In this document: piece after piece, positions 1 through 10,914 of the stretch
Layout: every line of letters begins with the position of its first letter
Position numbering within the stretch: the stretch's first letter is position 1
NCBI GenBank assembly: GCA_963989385.1
Contig: OZ022515.1
Location: 10,386,803-10,450,802, forward strand
DNA from: Ctena decussata
Taxonomy: Eukaryota > Mollusca > Bivalvia > Lucinida > Lucinidae
Reading direction: 5' to 3'
DNA length: 64,000 nt
Position numbers and translations under genes: made by a program
The notes under the pieces: model-generated
Told to the model about the DNA's origin: nothing
The model's input: the letters and a program-made list of their open reading frames with translations, nothing else
The model's database searches: none

Positions 1-826
1 TAACTAGATAAAAAAAATTAAAGTCAGAACCCCAGTTTGTTTAATTTTTGTTTCTTTTTTTTTCTCTCTCTTTCTTTTTTTCCTGCTGCTAGGAAGAAGC
101 AAGGAATAGGTACATGTATTGCTTTTCTGGCATTACTGTTATCGTCCACATTGGTCATATAAAGTGACATAGAGTTTTGTGATTTAGCTGTGCTGGTAGT
201 GAAGAGGATGCAGGACACAAAATATTTTTTATGCAGAATTGACTGGTAAAGCGCCAAAATGCAGACAAAAGTACTTACTTCTGCAAAATTTCCAAAAAAT
301 ATGAGTGCCCTATCTGAGTGGTCTTTTTTGGACCTCTAAGGCCAGTCTGCTGGAGGTCCTACAGCAATTGTTGGAGGTGTGGTTCTCTGAAATTTAATGC
401 GTTCATCTAGATCAGAGTCAGGTCTTCTTAGAATGTAAACAGATCATGCACATGTTGAAATAAGCTGAGCAGGCATAATGTCTGTAACAAACTTTGCACA
501 CTACAGCCATGTGCTTTTCTATCTTAGTTTGTTGTGGTCAGGTGACTGGGGTCAAAGGTGAAATTTCAAACTTACTCCTCATTTCTCAACAAACTTTTGA
601 AAATAAACTGATTTAAAACAGCACTGTGGCACAGATTTTTAAAATCTTTATATCTGGATTTAATCAGGCCATATTTTGAAAGGAAAATACATTGTACTTA
701 GTTGTGGAAGGTAGATATACTGAAATTATATCTTGTAGTGCAAAATGTTAAAATTTTGATAATTGACATAAATTTTATATGGGCGGAGCCTCCCCTTTTA
801 TATGGAAGAGTCCCATTTAAGGACCA
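1..826. other. intron or flank, no gene seen
   Basis: This stretch is AT-rich, with no frame that looks conserved and no exon with paired splice sites. It ends in a pyrimidine-poor segment immediately before a palindromic MITE. Since the next exon (1071) opens with two bases of a split codon, this is presumably the end of an intron of the same gene whose upstream exon lies outside the window. Confidence 0.5.
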
Positions 827-1048
827 GGGGTCATATTCATAAAGCCACTTAAGTTGTTGCTATGCGGTTGCTAAGGCTAAATATCTATAAAGGAGATTTC
901 CTACAACTATGAATTTGGTCTGGAGGAACAGTCTTACAAAGACTGTTCCTCCAGAGCAAATTTCATAGTTGTAGGGAATCTCCTTCAAAGAAATTTAGCC
1001 TTAGCAACAGCATAGCAACCACTTAAGTTGTTTTATGAATACGGCCCC
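827..1048. mobile_element. palindromic MITE family P, copy 1
   Basis: The two halves are near-perfect inverted copies: it opens GGGGTCATATTCATAAAGCC and closes with the complement (ending TACGGCCCC), folding at GACTGTTCCTCC around position 940. Three related copies occur at 1198-1420, 48571-48680 (half only) and 57035-57248. No coding capacity, so a non-autonomous foldback element is the best reading; the superfamily is not clear. It stops only 22 nt before the first exon. Confidence 0.8.
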
Positions 1049-1070
1049 AATTTCAAATGTATTGTTTCAG

Positions 1071-1175
1071 CTGATAAATGTGGTAATAAGGAATGTCATG
1101 TGAATGCAGAGTGTAAAAACGGAAGATGTAAATGCCAAGGAGGAATGGTTGGAGATGGGGTCGAGAGATGCTTTC
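1071..1175 (+). CDS. EGF-like domain exon of a VWD/EGF extracellular protein
   Basis: The exon follows a good acceptor (TTGTTTCAG) and ends at a consensus donor (GTAAGT). Read from its third base it gives 34 residues with six cysteines spaced C-x4-C-x5-C-x4-C-x-C-x11-C, ending GMVGDGVERC, the signature of an EGF-like module. It starts and ends in phase 1 (105 nt), the usual state for EGF exons, so it can be skipped or duplicated without breaking the frame. Its last base joins the first two bases of the exon at 17691 to make a proline codon, leading straight into the VWD domain. The product is expected to be secreted or extracellular. It is flanked on both sides by copies of the same palindromic MITE. 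Confidence 0.85.
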
Positions 1176-1197
1176 GTAAGTACTCATAAATGAAGCT
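1176..1197 (+). promoter_or_regulatory. 5' splice site that resembles a minisatellite unit
   Basis: The intron opens GTAAGTACTCATAAATGAAG. The array unit at 3610-5095 reads GTAAGTACTCATAAATGTAG, so 20 of the first 21 bases agree. MITE P copy 2 interrupts at 1198 and the array resumes at about 1424. The true donor therefore appears to be the first, now separated, unit of the array. Confidence 0.7.
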
Positions 1198-1420
1198 GGG
1201 GCCGCATTCATAAAGCCACTTAAGTCGTTGCTATGGGGTTGCTAAGGCTAAATATCTATAAAGGAGATTCCCTACAACTATGAAATTTGGTCTGGAGGAA
1301 CAGTCTTTGTAAGACTGTTCCTCCAGAGCAAATTTCATAGTTGTAGGGAATCTCCCTCAATGAAATTTAGCCTTAGCAACAGCATAGCAACCACTTAAGT
1401 CGTTTTATGAATACGGCCCC
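1198..1420. mobile_element. palindromic MITE family P, copy 2
   Basis: This 223-bp full-length palindrome opens GGGGCCGCATTCATAAAGCC and ends TACGGCCCC. It is close to copy 1 base for base. It split the start of the intron-1 minisatellite from its remainder. Together with copy 1 it places the 105-nt EGF exon between two long foldback sequences less than 400 bp apart. Confidence 0.8.
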
Positions 1421-1423
1421 AGG

Positions 1424-2868
1424 ATTGTAAGTGCCAACAAATGTAGCATAATTGTAAGTATCTATAAATGTAGCATTGTGTAAGTACCAATTAATGAAGC
1501 ACAATTGTAAGTACAGTAGAATTTCAATGGCTCGAACAGGCTTGGGACCATGAGAATTAATTCCAGCCAAAGGTAGTTCCAGCCATCCAGGGTTAGATTC
1601 TATATAAACTGACCTCTAGGGACCCAAGAATGAGTTCTAGCCAGGCATGATAAACGAGCCATCAGGGTTAGAGCATTGAAGTTCTACAGTATCTGTAAAT
1701 GTTGTAGAGTGAAAGTACCCATAAATGTAGCATAATTCTAAGTATCCATCAATGTTGCATAGAGTAGGTACCAGTGAAATGAAGCATAATTGTAAGTATC
1801 CATAAATGTTGCATAGAGTAGGTACCTGTGAAATAAAGCATAATTGTAAGTATCCATAAATGTTGCATAGAGTAGGTACCAGTGAAATGAAGCATAATTG
1901 TAAGTATCCATAAATGTTGCATAGAGTAGGTACCAGTGAAATAAAGCATAATTGTAAGTATCCATAAATGTTGCATAGAGTAGGTACCAGTGAAATGAAG
2001 CATAATTGTAAGTATCCATAAATGTTGCATAGAGTAGGTACCAGTGAAATGAAGCATAATTGTAAGTATCCATAAATGTTGCATAGAGTAGGTACCAATG
2101 AAATGAAGCATAATTGTAAGTATCCATAAATGTTGCATACATGTAGTGTAGGTACCAGTGAAATGAAGCATAATTGTAAGTATCCATAAATGTTGCATAG
2201 AGTAGGTACCAGTGAATGAAGCATAGTTGTAAGTATCCATAAATGTTGCATAGAGTAGGTACCAGTGAAATGAAGCATAATTGTAAGTATCCATAAATGT
2301 TGCATAGTGTAAGTTCTCATAAATGCAGCATAATTGTAAGTATCAATAAATATTGCATAGTGTTAGTACCCCAAAATGTAGCATACCTTTAAGTATCCAT
2401 ACATATTGCATAGTGTAAGTACCCAAACATGTAGCATAATTGTAAGTATCCATACATATTACATAGTATAAGTACCCAAACATGTAGCATAATTGTAAGT
2501 ATCCATACATATTGCATAGTGTAAGTATCCAAACATGTAGCATAATGGAAAGTTTCCATAAATGTTGTAGTGTAGGTACCCAAAAATGTAGCATAATTCT
2601 AAGTATCTATCAATGTTGCATATAGTAGGTACCAATTAAATGAAGCATAATTGTAAGTATCCATAAATGTTGCATAGTGTAAATTCTCATAAATGTAGCA
2701 TAATTGTAAGTATCCATACATATTGCATAGTGTAAGTACCTAAACATGTAACATAATGGTAAGTATCCAGACATACTGAATAGTGTAAGTACCCAAACAT
2801 GTAGCATAATGGAAAGTTTCCATAAATGTTGTATTATGTAAGTAGCCATTAATGTTGCAGTATTCATA
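1424..2868. repeat. minisatellite array I, 53-54 bp unit with GTAAGT
   Basis: About 22 units run from 1693, with scattered older units before that. Each is a dimer of a 26/27-bp monomer: GTAAGTATCCATAAATG followed by a GTAGGTACC or GTAAGTACC half. The central block (about 1740-2290) has a strict 54-bp period. Because 54 is a multiple of three, open frames run through it on several frames of the minus strand; these are not genes. A pogo-like fragment interrupts it at 1511-1692. Confidence 0.9.
1511..1692. mobile_element. pogo/Tigger-like non-autonomous element, degraded
   Basis: It begins TACAGTAGAATTTCAATGGC and ends with the approximate complement (GCATTGAAGTTCTACAGTA). The termini match those of the better preserved copy at 47954-48474, and both are bounded by TA, as expected for the Tc1/mariner-pogo superfamily. 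It lies inside the minisatellite, so it inserted after the array began to expand. No transposase is encoded. Confidence 0.6.
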
Positions 2869-2869
2869 G

Positions 2870-2967
2870 TATGGATACTTACAATAATGTAAAATTAATG
2901 GGTACTTTCAATAATGCTTGCATTATTGAAAGAACCCATTAATTTTACATTATTGTAAGTATCCATA
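2870..2967. repeat. inverted repeat at the end of array I
   Basis: TATGGATACTTACAATAATG is mirrored by CATTATTGTAAGTATCCATA, with a loop at about 2918. The arms include minisatellite sequence, so part of an array unit has been copied in reverse to make a hairpin. Confidence 0.75.
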
Positions 2968-3130
2968 AATGCAGCATAAATGTGTGTACTCATAGATGGT
3001 TTCATTATTGGAAGTACTCTAAAATTCTAAAAATAGGGGCACCTAAAATAATTACCATAATTGGTGTAGAACTGGAACAGTTTGGGACTAATGCCTGACA
3101 TTTCCTTTAGACATTAATGTTATTACTAAT

Positions 3131-3328
3131 CAGGGGTCAGCCTAGAGCTTTCAGACAGGGAGAAGTTTTGCAACATTTTCAAGACTTTAGGGAGAAGTTT
3201 TGGCCCAAATTTTGGATTCCCCTATATGTTCTATATATTTTCACTTCTCCCTCAGCTCAAAATAGGGAGAAGTCAGCCAGCTTAGGGAGACTATTTCTCC
3301 CAAATCACCCTCTAGGCTGAGCTCTGAC
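3131..3328. mobile_element. small hairpin-ended repeat (MITE-like)
   Basis: GGTCAGCCTAGAG near the start is answered by CTCTAGGCTGAGCTCTGAC at the end, with GGGAGAA/TTCTCCC further in. This is a short foldback element without coding potential. It is a single copy in this window, so the boundaries are approximate. Confidence 0.45.
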
Positions 3329-3609
3329 TAATGTTTGTCCTCACCCATGTTTGTCAGTGGTCTTTTCCACACATGTCAGCCCCCTTAACTAAGTTATAAA
3401 CAAATATTTTAGTTATGACAACAACAATGGTTCTCTGTACGTGGAGGTCATTTGACCAGAAGCGCCAATTAGCAAAGATGACGGTGACATGTGATTGCTG
3501 CAACAGAGTGTAAAACTTTTGAAATTTTGGATGCTTTATAATTGTTGTGCGACCTCTAATAAACTCCTATCCCAAACTTCTTTACTCTGATGATTCTAAT
3601 GAACACACA

Positions 3610-5095
3610 GTAATATTAAGTACCCATAAATGTAGCATAATTGTAATTATCCCTAAATATTGCGCAGTGTAAGTACTCATAAATGTAGCATAATTGTAAT
3701 TATCCCTAAATATTGCGCAGTGTAAGTACTCATAAATGTAGCATTATTGTAATTATCCCTAAATATTACGCAGTGTAAGTACTCATAAATGTAGCATAAT
3801 TGTAATTATTCCTAAATATTGCGCAGTGTAAGTATTCATAAATGTAGCATAATTGTAATTATCCCTAAATATTGCATAGTGTAAGTACCCATAAATGTAG
3901 CATAATTGTAATTATCCCTAAATATTGTGCAGTGTAAGTACCCATAAATGTAGCATAATTGTAATTATCCCTAAATATTGCGCAGTGTAAGTACTCATAA
4001 ATGTAGCGTAATTGTAATTATCCCTAAATATTGCGCAGTGTAAGTACTCATAAATGTAGCATAATTGTAATTATCCCTAAATATTGCGCAGTGTAAGTAT
4101 TCATAAATGTAGCATAATTGTAATTTTCCCTAAATATTGCGCAGTGTAAGTACTCATAAATGTAGCATTATTGTAATTATCCCTAAATATTACGCAGTGT
4201 AAGTACTCATAAATGTAGCATAATTGTAATTATTCCTAAATATTGCGCAGTGTAAGTATTCATAAATGTAGCATAATTGTAATTATCCCTAAATATTGCA
4301 TAGTGTAAGTACCCATAAATGTAGCATAATTGTAATTATCCCTAAATATTGCGCAGTGTAAGTACCCATAAATGTAGCATAATTGTAATTATCCCTAAAT
4401 ATTGCGCAGTGTAAGTACTCATAAATGTAGCGTAATTGTAATTATCCCTAAATATTGCGCAGTGTAAGTACTCATAAATGTAGCATAATTGTAATTATCC
4501 CTAAATATTGCGCAGTGTAAGTATTCATAAATGTAGCATAATTGTAATTTTCCCTAAATATTGCGCAGTGTAAGTACTCATAAATGTAGCATAATTGTAA
4601 TTTTCCCTAAATATTGCGCAGTGTAAGTATTCATAAATGTAGCATAATTGTAATTATCCCTAAATATTGCTTAGTGTAAGTACCCATAAATGTAGCATCA
4701 TTGTAATTGTCCATAAATATTGTGCAGTGTAAGTACTCATAAATGTAGCATAATTGTAATTATCCCTAAATATTGCGCAGTGTAAGTATTCATAAATGTA
4801 GCATAATTGTAATTTTCCCTAAATATTGCGCAGTGTAAGTATTCATAAATGTAGCATAATTGTAATTATCCCTAAATATTGCGCAGTGTAAGTACTCATA
4901 AATGTAGCATAATTGTAATTTTCCCTAAATATTGCGCAGTGTAAGTATTCATAAATGTAGCATAATTGTAATTATCCTTAAATATTGCATAGCGCAACTA
5001 CCCATAAATGTAGCATCATTGTAATTGTCCATAAATATTGCATAGCGTAAGTACCCATAAATGTAGCATTCTTGTGATTATCCATAAATATTGCT
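3610..5095. repeat. minisatellite array II, 53-bp unit with higher-order structure
   Basis: About 28 units of GTAAGTACTCATAAATGTAG plus CATAATTGTAATTATCCC plus TAAATATTGCGCAGT. Diagnostic variants (a GCATTATTG unit at 3741 and 4165; an ATTGCATAG unit at 3871 and 4295) recur exactly 424 bp apart, so eight units were duplicated together. Similar sequence (TTCTAATGA...CACAGA) sits on both flanks (about 3595 and 5105). It is the same family as array I. Confidence 0.9.
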
Positions 5096-5377
5096 CTGAT
5101 AATTCTAATGAGCACAGAGATGTTAATTAGAAGTATAATGGTAATTATACCCCCGGTATACGAAGTATATAGGGGTGTATATAGTTTTTGGTTTTTCCGT
5201 TTATATGTTTGTGCGTGTGTGTGTTTGTTACAAAAAAAAATTCTGTCACAGATTTCTCAGGAACCACTACAGCTAGGATTTTGAAATTTGGTACAAACGT
5301 TCAGTATGCATAGTTGTACCGTGTAAGAGAGAATCAGCCTCCTGCTGCTTATCATTCCCTTTATTTGTCCATTTTTT

Positions 5378-8300
5378 TAGCTCACCAGAGCCGAAGGCTC
5401 CGGGGGAGCTTATAGGATAGGCAGTGGTCCGTCGTCGTCGTCGTTATGTCGTCGTCGTCTGTCGTCTGTTCTCCGTCAACACTTTTAAACGACATCTCCT
5501 CTGAAGCCACTGGGCCGATTGGGCTCAAATTTCATCTGTGGCATCCTTGGGACGGGGGATTGAAAGTTTGTGTTTTTTATGAAAATTGCCCTTTTAGTTT
5601 GGTTGCTATGGCAACTTAGAGTTCCCATTGACTTATAATGGGGAAAATTGAAAAATGGCATTTTCTGCCAAGCCATTGCAGATATGTTGATAAAACTTTT
5701 ATAGAAATGTTCCTTGAGATGTCTACTATCAGCTATATGTTTTTTTGCCCACTGCTCCTTTTTATCCCCCGACCGAAAGGTTCGGGGGATATAGCAATGA
5801 GCCTGGCGTCCGTCCGTCCGTCCGTTCTTCCGTCCGTCCGTCCGTCCGTAAACACTTTCTTGTCCGCTCTATATCTTGAATACCCTTTGGAATATTTTCA
5901 TGATACTTCACAGTTATGTAGAACAGGTCATGGCGATGTGTCGCGTACAAGAATGGTAACTCTTGCTATTGTACTTTTTTGAATTATCTCCCCTTTGGTG
6001 ATTTTTTGGCAGATTCGTGTCCGCTCTGTAACTTGAATACCCTTTGGAATATTTTCATGATACTTCACAGAAATGTAGAACAGGTCATGACGATGTGTCG
6101 CGAACAAGAATGACAACTCTTGCTTTCTTACTTTTTGAGTTATTTCCCCTTGATAGTTTTAGGAGTGATTTTCTGGCAGATTCGTGTCCGCACTATAACT
6201 AGAATACCCTTTGGAATATTCTCATGATACTTCACAGATATGTAGAACAGGTCATGAGGGTGTGTCGCGAACAAGAATGATAACTCTTGCTTTCTTACTT
6301 TTTGGGTTATTTCCCCTTGATCATTTTAGGTATGATTTCGTGTCCGCTCTATAACTTGAATACCTTTTAGAATATTTTCATGATACTTCACAGATATGTA
6401 GAACAGGTCATGATGATGTGTCGCGAACAAGTATGACAACTCCTGCTTTCTTACTTTTTGAGTTATTTCCCCTTGATGGTTTTAGGTGTGATTTCGTGTC
6501 CGCTCTATAACTTGAATACCTTTTGGAATATTTTCATGATACTTCACAGGTATGTAGAACAGGTCATGACGATGTGTCGCGAACAAGAATGACAACTCTT
6601 GCTTTCTTACTTTTGGAGTTATTTCCCTTTGATGATTTTAGGTGTCCGCTCCATAACTCGAATACCTTTTGAAATAATTTCATGATACTTCACAGATATG
6701 TAGAACAGGTCATGACAATTTGTCTCATACATGAATGATAACTCTTGCTTTTATACTTTGTGAGTTATTTCCCTTTGGTAGTTTGAGCTGCTGTTTGTAT
6801 AACCCTGGCCAGATCCAGAATTTGAATAACCTTGTACCTTTTAGAACATTGATGATCATGCTGTGATATCTTATCAGTGTTGCTAACTCTCTCTGACCCC
6901 TCCACATTCCCTGGCCCCCCCCCCCCCCCATAAAAAAAAATAAAAAAATCCAGATTTGGATTCTTTGTCCAAATTCACTTACTAGAGAGCTCAAAATTAG
7001 GTTTGTAGGACTTGTACTTTAGAAGTTATTCACACATTTTGAAAGTTGAATGTATCGTATGCTATACATTTGCGTATATGGTGGCTGTTTGAGATATTAC
7101 CTCTTTTATAAGCATGCATCTGTTAACAGTTAATGTCAAACAGAAGCATAAAAAAAGACAATATATTACTAATATGTGTTTTGAAGTGCACCCTTTTTAC
7201 CAAGGCCCATGGGGGTCTTCGGTCGGGGGATTTGCCATCTCCTCTGATGGCTATTTTTATTGGTTGCCATGGAAACCGAAATGCAAAAAAAAACTGGAAA
7301 AAATACGAAAAGAATTATCTCCTCTGAAGCCACTGGGCCGATAAGGCCCAGATTTCATCTGCAGCAACCTTAGGATGGGGGATTGAAAGTTTTTGTTTTT
7401 TATGATCATGGGCCCTTTAGTTAGGTTGCTATGGCAACTTAGAGTTCTCATTGACTTATAGTGGGGAAAATTGAAAAATGTCATTTTCTGCCAAGCCATT
7501 GCAGACATGTTGATAAAACCTTTATAGAAATGTTCCTTGAGATGTCTTCTATCAGCTATATGTTTTTGGGCCCTCTTCTTCTTTTATTGGTTGCCATGGA
7601 AACCTAAATGTAAAAAAAAAAATGGATAAAAAACCTTAAAAAAATTATCTTCTCTTAAGCCACTGGGCCGATAGGGCCCAATCTGTGGCATCCTTGGGCT
7701 GGGGGATTGAAAGTTTGTGTTTTTTATGAAAATCGCCCCCTTAGTTTGGTTGCTATAGCAACTTAGAGTTGCATTGACATAATGGGGAAAAATCTCAGAA
7801 GCCACTGGGCTGATAAGGCCGGGGGGTGGGGGTGGGGGGGGGGGGTCATGATCATGGGCCCTTTAGTTTGGTTGCTATGGCAACTTAGAATTCTCATTGA
7901 CTTATAATGGGGAAAATTGAAAAAATGGCATTTACTGCCTAGCCATTGCAGATATGTTGACAAAACTTTTATAGAGATGTTCCTTGAGAAGTCTTGTATC
8001 AGCTTTATTGTTTTTGGACCCAGTGTTCCTTTTACTGGTTGTCATGGAAACCAAAATGCAAAAATAATGGAAAAAAAAATACTTACAAAATTATCTCCTC
8101 AGAAGCCACTGGGCCAATAAGGCCCAGATTTCATCTGTAGTTTCCTTAGGCTGGGGGGTTGAAAGTTTGTGGGGTTTTTTTTATGAAAATCGGCTCTTTT
8201 GTTTGGTTGCAATGGAAACTTAGAGTTGCATTGACTTATACTGGGGAAAATTGAAAAATGGCATTTACTGCAATAAAAATATGGAAAATAGTTATATATT

Positions 8301-8427
8301 TTGTTGTCAACTCAACAGACTGTCAGGCTGAGACTTTGTAGTTGTATATTTTGTATTAGCCTGTACAAATGTGACAGCAATTTTGAGCTAGAGATCTGGT
8401 GAGCTTTGTGGCCCATGGGCCTCTTGT
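5378..8427 (+). mobile_element. pearl-like element B, with C nested inside
   Basis: Head TAGCTCACCAGAGCCGAAGG folds with CTCCGGGGGAGCT and is followed by a GTCGTC microsatellite (about 5429-5480). Cores of roughly 330 bp contain TTGGTTGCCATGGAAACC and AAGCCACTGGGCCGAT. The tail is GGTGAGCTTTGTGG, then the GGCCCATGGGCC hairpin, then TCTTGT. It sits in a T-run of A1, and A1 resumes at CTTTCTCTCC straight after. A run of about 14 G lies at 7826-7848. Confidence 0.7.
5763..7232 (+). mobile_element. pearl-like element C, nested in B
   Basis: Head TATCCCCCGACCGAAAGG with mirror TTCGGGGGATATAG is followed by a (GTCC)n tract (about 5808-5850). It has five to six cores of about 160 bp (GTGTCCGCTCTATAACTTGA ... 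TGTCGCGAACAAGAATGA). The tail region has GGTCGGGGGATTTG. A C14-run followed by A-rich sequence lies at 6917-6948. B core sequence continues on both sides. The exact tail end is less certain than for the other families. Confidence 0.65.
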
Positions 8428-8569
8428 CTTTCTCTCCAATTAATTTTCTGTCAAAGATATCTCAGAAACTTCTACAGTAAGGGTATCTGAAATTTGGTAG
8501 AAACGTTGGGTATGACTAGTTGTACCGTGTAAGAGAGAATCGGACTGATCCAGCTTATCATTCCCTTTT

Positions 8570-9650
8570 TATACCCCGCCACACGTTAGTGGCGGGGTAT
8601 TATGTTTTCCCGCTGGCTGTCCGTGTGTCTGTCCGTCCGTCGTACGTCCGTCCGTCCGTCCGTCCGGTCGTCCGTCCGTCCGTGAGCACTTCGTTTCCGT
8701 TCGATAACTTGAGTATTTATTAACGGATTTTATTCATACATGGCATGTGCATTGGTCTTGGGAAGATCTTGGTTGGGATTGTTAATGGGCAAATTTCGAT
8801 GTCTTCTTATGGAGTTATTGCCCTTTTCGTGGTCTTAAAAACAGTTTTTGGTCTGTAGTTCTTTTACACTTTGAAATATCTTGATGAAATTTCACAGAAA
8901 TGATCGAAGTAACATAAGCTTTCAGTTATAAGCAGAATTTTGTCCACCTGGATTATCTGCCCCTGCCCTAGGGCTATATACATGTATGAAATAATGAAAA
9001 AAAATGTATAAAATTAGAGTCGAAAGGGATTTTTCTGAAACTTGTAACAAATTATCATATTGATATAAGCTTTATGTCTTGATCAAAATTTTGTCCTCCA
9101 GTGGTTATCTGCCCCTGACACATGCTGTATACATGTATGAAATCATGAAAAAATCAGTATAAAATCAGATTTTCGGTATATCTTGATGAAATTTCATAGA
9201 AATGATTAAAATAACATAAACTTTCTGTTACAAGTAGTATTAAGTCCACATAGGTTATCTGCCCCTGCCCCAGAGCTATATACATGTATAAAATTATGAA
9301 AAATTATGTTCGCTTTATGTCTTGATCAAAATTTTGTCCTCCAGTGGTTATCTGCCCCTGACACATGCTGTATACATGTATGAAATCATGAAAAAATCAG
9401 TATAAAATCAGATTTTCGGTATATCTTGATGAAATTTCATAGAAATGATTAAAATAACATAAACTTTCTGTTACAAGTAGTATTAAGTCCACATAGGTTA
9501 TCTGCCCCTGCCCCAGAGCTATATACATGTATAAAATTATGAAAAATTATGTTCATGAGGTTCATGTCATGATAAAAAAAATGTATAAAAGATAGAAGAC
9601 GGGCTATTGGTTTGCAGTGGCGGGGTATTACGCAGTCGTTTACGATGCTT
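8570..9650 (+). mobile_element. pearl-like element D, nested in A1
   Basis: Head hairpin TATACCCCGCCACACG mirrored by TAGTGGCGGGGTAT, then a long (GTCC)n tract (about 8622-8684). Cores contain GATGAAATTTCACAGAAATG and TTATCTGCCCCTGCCC. The tail repeats AGTGGCGGGGTATTACG. A 243-bp segment is tandemly duplicated with almost no change (9069-9311 and 9312-9553). Confidence 0.7.
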
Positions 9651-10914
9651 TTATTTTGTCCAGTTTTCTTTCTCTCCAATAGCTCCCCAATTAAATTTTT
9701 GTCAAAGATTTCTCAGGAACCACTACAGCTAGAATTTTGAAATTTGGTACAAACGTTGAGTATGACTAGTTGTACCGTGTAAGAGAGAATCAACCTCCTG
9801 CTGCTTATCATTCCCTTTATTTATCCATTTTTTCTTTCTCTCCAATTAATTTTCTGTAAAAGATATCTGAAAAACTTCTACAGGAAGGGTATCAGAAATT
9901 TGGTAGAAACCTTGGGTATGACTAGTTGTACCATGTAAGAGAGAATCGGCCTGATCCAGCTTATCATTCCCTTTTTTTGTCCAGTTTTTCTTTCTCTCAA
10001 ATATCTCTCCAATTAAATTTTTGTCAAAGATTTCTCAGGAACCACTACAGCTAGAATTTTTAAATTTGGTACAAACGTTGAGTATGACTAGTTGTACCGT
10101 GTAAGAGAGAATCAACCTCCTGCTGCTTATCGTTCCCTTTATTTATCCATTGTTTCTTTCTCTCCAATTAGATATCTAAAAAACTTCTACAGGAAGGGTA
10201 TCTGAAATTTGGTAGAAACGTTGGGTATGACTAGTTGTACCGTGTAAGAGAGACTCAGCCTGCTCCAGCTTATCATTCCCTTTGTTTTCCCTTTTCTCTT
10301 TCTCTCCAATTTCTCTCCAATTAAAGTTTTGTCAAAGATTTGTCAGGAACCACTACAGCTAGAATTTTGAAAGTTGGTACAAATGTTAAGTATGACTAGT
10401 TGCACACCTTCTACTGCTTATCATTTTCTTTGTTTGTTCATTTTTCTTTCTTTCCAAATAAATTTCTGTCAGAGATTTCTCAGAAATTACTACTGTAAGG
10501 GTATTTGAAATTTAGTACAAACCTTGGTAATGACTAGTTGTAATATGTATGAAAACATCAGTGTCATCCTGCTTATCATTCCCTTTGTTTGTCCATTTTT
10601 TCTTTCTATCCAATTAAATTAACCTTTTTTTCTGTCACAGATTTCTCAGGAACCACTACAGCTAGGATTTTGGAATTCTTGTTCAAATGTTTGGTATAAC
10701 TAGTTGTATAGTGTAAGAGAACTTCAGCCTCCTTCTGCTTATTTTTCCCTTTGTTTGTCCATTTTTTCTTTCTCTTCAAGTATTTTTTTTTTGTCAAAGA
10801 CTTTTCAGGAACCACTTTACCTAGGCTTTTGAAATTTGCTACAAACATTGGGTGTGACTAGTTGTATCATATAAGAGACCATCAGCCTCCATCTGCTTAT
10901 CATTCCCTCTTTTT

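Noticed and set aside
1637..2867. Overlapping minus-strand open frames of up to 227 codons with repetitive peptides
   Set aside because: They are the 54-bp minisatellite translated; the period is a multiple of three, so stop-free frames persist automatically in more than one frame.
3610..5095. Regularly spaced repeats resembling a CRISPR array
   Set aside because: The 'spacers' are themselves repeated, the organism is eukaryotic and there are no cas genes; this is a minisatellite.
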